Shown in pieces: positions 6,416-8,373 of a DNA stretch of 8,373 bases. Location: contig CAMBXJ010000170.1 in NCBI GenBank assembly GCA_945871455.1, forward strand, positions 1-8,373, read 5' to 3'. The translations under genes were made by a program, and so were the position numbers. Numbering within the stretch: the first letter of the stretch is position 1; every line of letters begins with the position of its first letter. Below the pieces are notes generated by a model. It was not told where the DNA came from. It made no database searches and was given only the letters and a program-made list of their open reading frames with translations. This stretch comes from Asaia bogorensis. GTDB taxonomy: Bacteria; Pseudomonadota; Alphaproteobacteria; Acetobacterales; Acetobacteraceae.

Positions 6416-6863
6416 GCGGGCGCGCGGGCCGCTGGCCCAGGTCCTCGGAAAACCGCAGCAGATATCCGTCGGGGTCCTGAACCAGAAACTGGCGGTTGCC
6501 GACCTCAACCGGCCCAACTCGATACCACGCATCATGCGGGGCGCGGAACAGGGGCCAGCCGGCCGCGGCCAGGGCAGCGACTATCGGGGTGATCCGGTCC
6601 ACCGCGATCTGGAAATTGATACCCCGTCCCAGCGGTGGGTCCAGCGGTCCGGTATCCCAGTTGCCGTTCACCTGGTTAAGCATGACCTGAACACCTCCGG
6701 GTCGTTCCAGATAGGCGAACCCGTTCTCCGGACGCTCATAGGCGACGCAAAAGCCGAGCAGGTCGCACCAGAAGCGGCGGCTGCGTGGGAGGTCGAAGAC
6801 GTCGAGTTCCGGCACCAGGGATGCGGAGCCGCCAGTTGGGCCAATGGGCGGATCGGTGTTCAT
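6399..6863 (-). CDS. VOC (glyoxalase/bleomycin-resistance fold) family protein
   Basis: This 154-residue protein is a two-module vicinal-oxygen-chelate fold. The first module is ~18-62 (PELDVFDLPRSRRFWCDLLGF ... FAYLERPGGVQVML). The second is ~82-140 (INFQIAVDRITPIVAALAAAGWPLF ... RQFLVQDPDGYLLRF). The closing 'RQFLVQDPDGYLLRF' type motif is characteristic of bleomycin-resistance-like members. The usual His/Glu metal ligands are not evident: the family His near the start of the first strand is replaced in PELDVF. A binding rather than catalytic role is therefore possible, and the ligand cannot be named. The ATG (6863-6861) overlaps the serB stop in ATGA, indicating translational coupling with serB. 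Antibiotic resistance should not be inferred from the fold alone. Confidence 0.85.
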   Translation of the reverse strand: MNTDPPIGPTGGSASLVPELDVFDLPRSRRFWCDLLGFCVAYERPENGFAYLERPGGVQVMLNQVNGNWDTGPLDPPLGRGINFQIAVDRITPIVAALAAAGWPLFRAPHDAWYRVGPVEVGNRQFLVQDPDGYLLRFSEDLGQRPARPHGPET

Positions 6864-7735
6864 TCGGTCACGAAATCGACCGCGCGGTACCCTTGGGCGA
6901 ACAGCAGGGCGCGCAGGTCGGCATGGTCGACGCGGGCCTGGGCCTCGGCCGCGACGATGGGTTTGGCATGGAATGCCACGCCGAGACCGGCCGCACGGAG
7001 CATGTCGAGGTCATTGGCCCCATCGCCGACGGCGATACTGGCGGAAACCTCCAGACCATTGTCTCGGCACAGCCCGCGCAGCGAGGCCAGCTTGGCGGTC
7101 CGGTCCAGGATCGGTTCGGCGACGAAGCCGGTCAGCGCCGATCCATCGTCCAGCAACAGATTGGACCGATGGATGTCAAAGCCCAGCACGGCGGCGACGC
7201 GGCCGGTGAAGAAGGTGAAACCGCCGGAAACCAGGGCGGTATAGGCTCCGTTCGCCCGCATCGTCGCCACCAGTTCGCGGGCGCCGCCGGTCAGCGATAT
7301 GCGGGTCCAGGTCTGCTCCAGGGCCTGGATGTTCAGGCCTTTCAGCATCGCCACGCGCTCGCGCAGCGCGTCCTTGAAGTCGAGTTCGCCGTTCATGGCG
7401 CGCGCGGTGATGGCGGCGATCTTGTCTTTCAGGCCGGCGAAATCGGCCAGTTCGTCCAGGGTTTCGCCGGTGATGATGGTGCTGTCCATGTCGGCGATCA
7501 GCAGGCGCTTGCGGCGGGTCGCCGCGTCACTGGCGATGACATCGACGGCGGCGCCATCCAGGGCCTGGCGCGCGGCATCGAGGTTCGGGCGAACCGGGAC
7601 GGCGATATCGGCGGCCTCTCCGGCGCCGAGGATCACCGGGATGCCGCCGCCGATCGCGTCGCGCACACGCGCGATCATCGCGTCCGTCAGGGAAACGGCG
7701 TTGCGGTCGGCGATAAGGGTCAGGACGTGGCTCAT
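6860..7735 (-). CDS. serB: Phosphoserine phosphatase SerB
   Basis: SerB catalyses the last step of serine synthesis, O-phospho-L-serine to L-serine plus phosphate, in the cytoplasm. The 291-residue protein from ATG 7735 (MSHVLTLIADRN) has an N-terminal ACT-like region (~1-75) and a C-terminal HAD hydrolase core. HAD motif I is DMDST (82-86) with nucleophile D82 and acid/base D84. Motif II is the Ser of VSGG (S170), motif III is probably K215, and motif IV is VGDGANDLDML (236-246). All catalytic residues are present and the length is normal for the long alphaproteobacterial form. The frame remains open upstream to 8320, through the antisense of miaA; ATG 7783 is an alternative start, but MSHVxTLIA is the usual family beginning. 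It is divergent from miaA, with a 105-bp gap, and its TGA overlaps the VOC start. Confidence 0.96.
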   Translation of the reverse strand: MSHVLTLIADRNAVSLTDAMIARVRDAIGGGIPVILGAGEAADIAVPVRPNLDAARQALDGAAVDVIASDAATRRKRLLIADMDSTIITGETLDELADFAGLKDKIAAITARAMNGELDFKDALRERVAMLKGLNIQALEQTWTRISLTGGARELVATMRANGAYTALVSGGFTFFTGRVAAVLGFDIHRSNLLLDDGSALTGFVAEPILDRTAKLASLRGLCRDNGLEVSASIAVGDGANDLDMLRAAGLGVAFHAKPIVAAEAQARVDHADLRALLFAQGYRAVDFVTE

Positions 7736-7796
7736 GATGGAGACTGCTTCCCATGCTTCGGCCGGCGGGTGAAGGGGATTCATGGTGCTGGCCGTA

Positions 7797-7840
7797 TGGA
7801 CTGGCTTATACTGGCCGCCCCGACCATGCGGACCAGTCCA
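7797..7840 (+). promoter_or_regulatory. Probable miaA promoter with flanking 8-bp dyad; possible shared serB/miaA control region
   Basis: TATACT at 7807-7812 is a near-consensus -10 hexamer and would place a start site near 7819, just before the miaA ATG. No good -35 is seen at 16-18 bp. On the other strand the same bases give TATAAG (7810-7805), which could serve serB. The -10 is bracketed by a perfect inverted repeat TGGACTGG (7797-7804) / CCAGTCCA (7833-7840) whose second half touches the miaA start codon. This could be an operator or a hairpin. It rests on pattern only. Confidence 0.4.
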
Positions 7841-8373
7841 ATGAGCCAGCCTCCCTCGACCCTGCCGTTGGCGCTGATCGTTGCCGGCCCGACCGCGAGC
7901 GGCAAATCCGCCCTGGCCTTGGCGTTGGCCGAACGGATGGGCGGGACGATCGTCAATGCGGATTCGATGCAGGTGTACCGGGAACTCCGCGTGCTGACCG
8001 CGCGTCCGTCGATCCAGGAGGAAGCTCAGGCGCCGCATCGGCTCTACGGGATCCGCCCAGCCGCCGACCCCGGCAGCGTCGCCTGGTGGCGGGAGGCAGC
8101 GCTTGCCGCCATGCAACAGGCCCGGGAGGAGGGCCGGGTGCCGATCCTGACCGGCGGCACCGGACTCTATTTCGCCGCTTTGACCGACGGGATCGCCGAC
8201 ATCCCGGACCCTGGACCGGAGGCACGCGCCGAGGCTCGGCGGTTGCTGGCCGAACTGGGGCCGGAAGCCCTGCATGCCGGGCTGACCAAGGTCGATCCCG
8301 CCACGGCGGCTCGGTTGCATCCATCCGACGGCCAGCGGATCGCGCGCGCGTGGGAGGTGTGGCGGGCGACCGG
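7841..8373 (+). CDS. miaA: tRNA dimethylallyltransferase MiaA, N-terminal part (cut by window end)
   Basis: MiaA transfers the dimethylallyl group from DMAPP to N6 of A37 in tRNAs that read UNN codons. The 177 residues visible carry the P-loop GPTASGKS (16-23), the catalytic DSMQVY (41-46), LTARPS (52-57; TGKPS-like in many homologs, here Ala-Arg for Gly-Lys), LTGGTGLY (103-110) and the tRNA-binding-region signature HPSDGQRIARAWEV (160-173), where Trp171 replaces the usual Leu. About 130-140 C-terminal residues lie beyond the window. ATG 7841 is preferred because the family begins a few residues before the P-loop strand; ATGs at 7826 and 7796 are in frame upstream. No strong Shine-Dalgarno is visible for any of them. 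Confidence 0.95.
   Translation, partial: MSQPPSTLPLALIVAGPTASGKSALALALAERMGGTIVNADSMQVYRELRVLTARPSIQEEAQAPHRLYGIRPAADPGSVAWWREAALAAMQQAREEGRVPILTGGTGLYFAALTDGIADIPDPGPEARAEARRLLAELGPEALHAGLTKVDPATAARLHPSDGQRIARAWEVWRAT

Noticed and set aside
6399..6863. Calling the VOC gene a bleomycin-resistance gene
   Set aside because: The fold resembles that family, but ligand specificity cannot be read from the sequence and the context is a housekeeping operon.
7736..8320. SerB extended upstream to 8320
   Set aside because: The extension is antisense to miaA, which has clear P-loop and catalytic motifs. The family start MSHVxTLIA fits ATG 7735.

Overview
The window is GC-rich, with G or C at most third codon positions. 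It looks like a contig from an alphaproteobacterium, probably of the Rhodospirillales type. This placement is an inference from codon use, the divergent rsmI / LppC-type lipoprotein pair, the divergent serB / miaA pair and an intergenic palindrome of a style common in that class. I saw no rRNA, tRNA, CRISPR array, insertion sequence or integrase.

Layout. Positions 1-1004 hold two copies of the start of rsmI in inverted orientation (arms 1-384 and 621-1004, 236 bp spacer). The minus-strand copy is the better one: it runs from 985 through about 204 sensible residues and then folds back into a mirror image of its own 5' part. The arms are not identical. They differ at 11 positions, 10 of them synonymous third-codon positions, as between two working alleles. 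Together with a fold-back point on the self-complementary octamer GCGATCGC, this suggests a chimeric contig end joining two strains rather than a functional arrangement. Divergent from rsmI is an LppC/LpoA-like lipoprotein (to 2427). The 216-bp convergent gap after it carries a ~90-bp imperfect palindrome (2478-2567).

From 7735 down to 2644 four genes lie head to tail on the minus strand: serB (phosphoserine phosphatase), a VOC/glyoxalase-fold protein overlapping serB by ATGA, an exported adenosine deaminase-like lipoprotein with three close cysteine pairs, and a large DUF2786 protein of unknown function with a 14-unit tetrapeptide repeat. miaA (tRNA dimethylallyltransferase) diverges from serB and runs off the right end. 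A TATACT -10-like hexamer and an 8-bp dyad lie between serB and miaA.

The housekeeping genes (rsmI, serB, miaA, the lipoprotein) serve rRNA and tRNA modification, serine synthesis and probably envelope growth. The adenosine deaminase and DUF2786 genes are the accessory part. I see no coherent new multi-gene system. The points most worth checking are the diverged inverted rsmI duplication, the disulfide-patterned lipoprotein deaminase, and the repeat-bearing DUF2786 protein.
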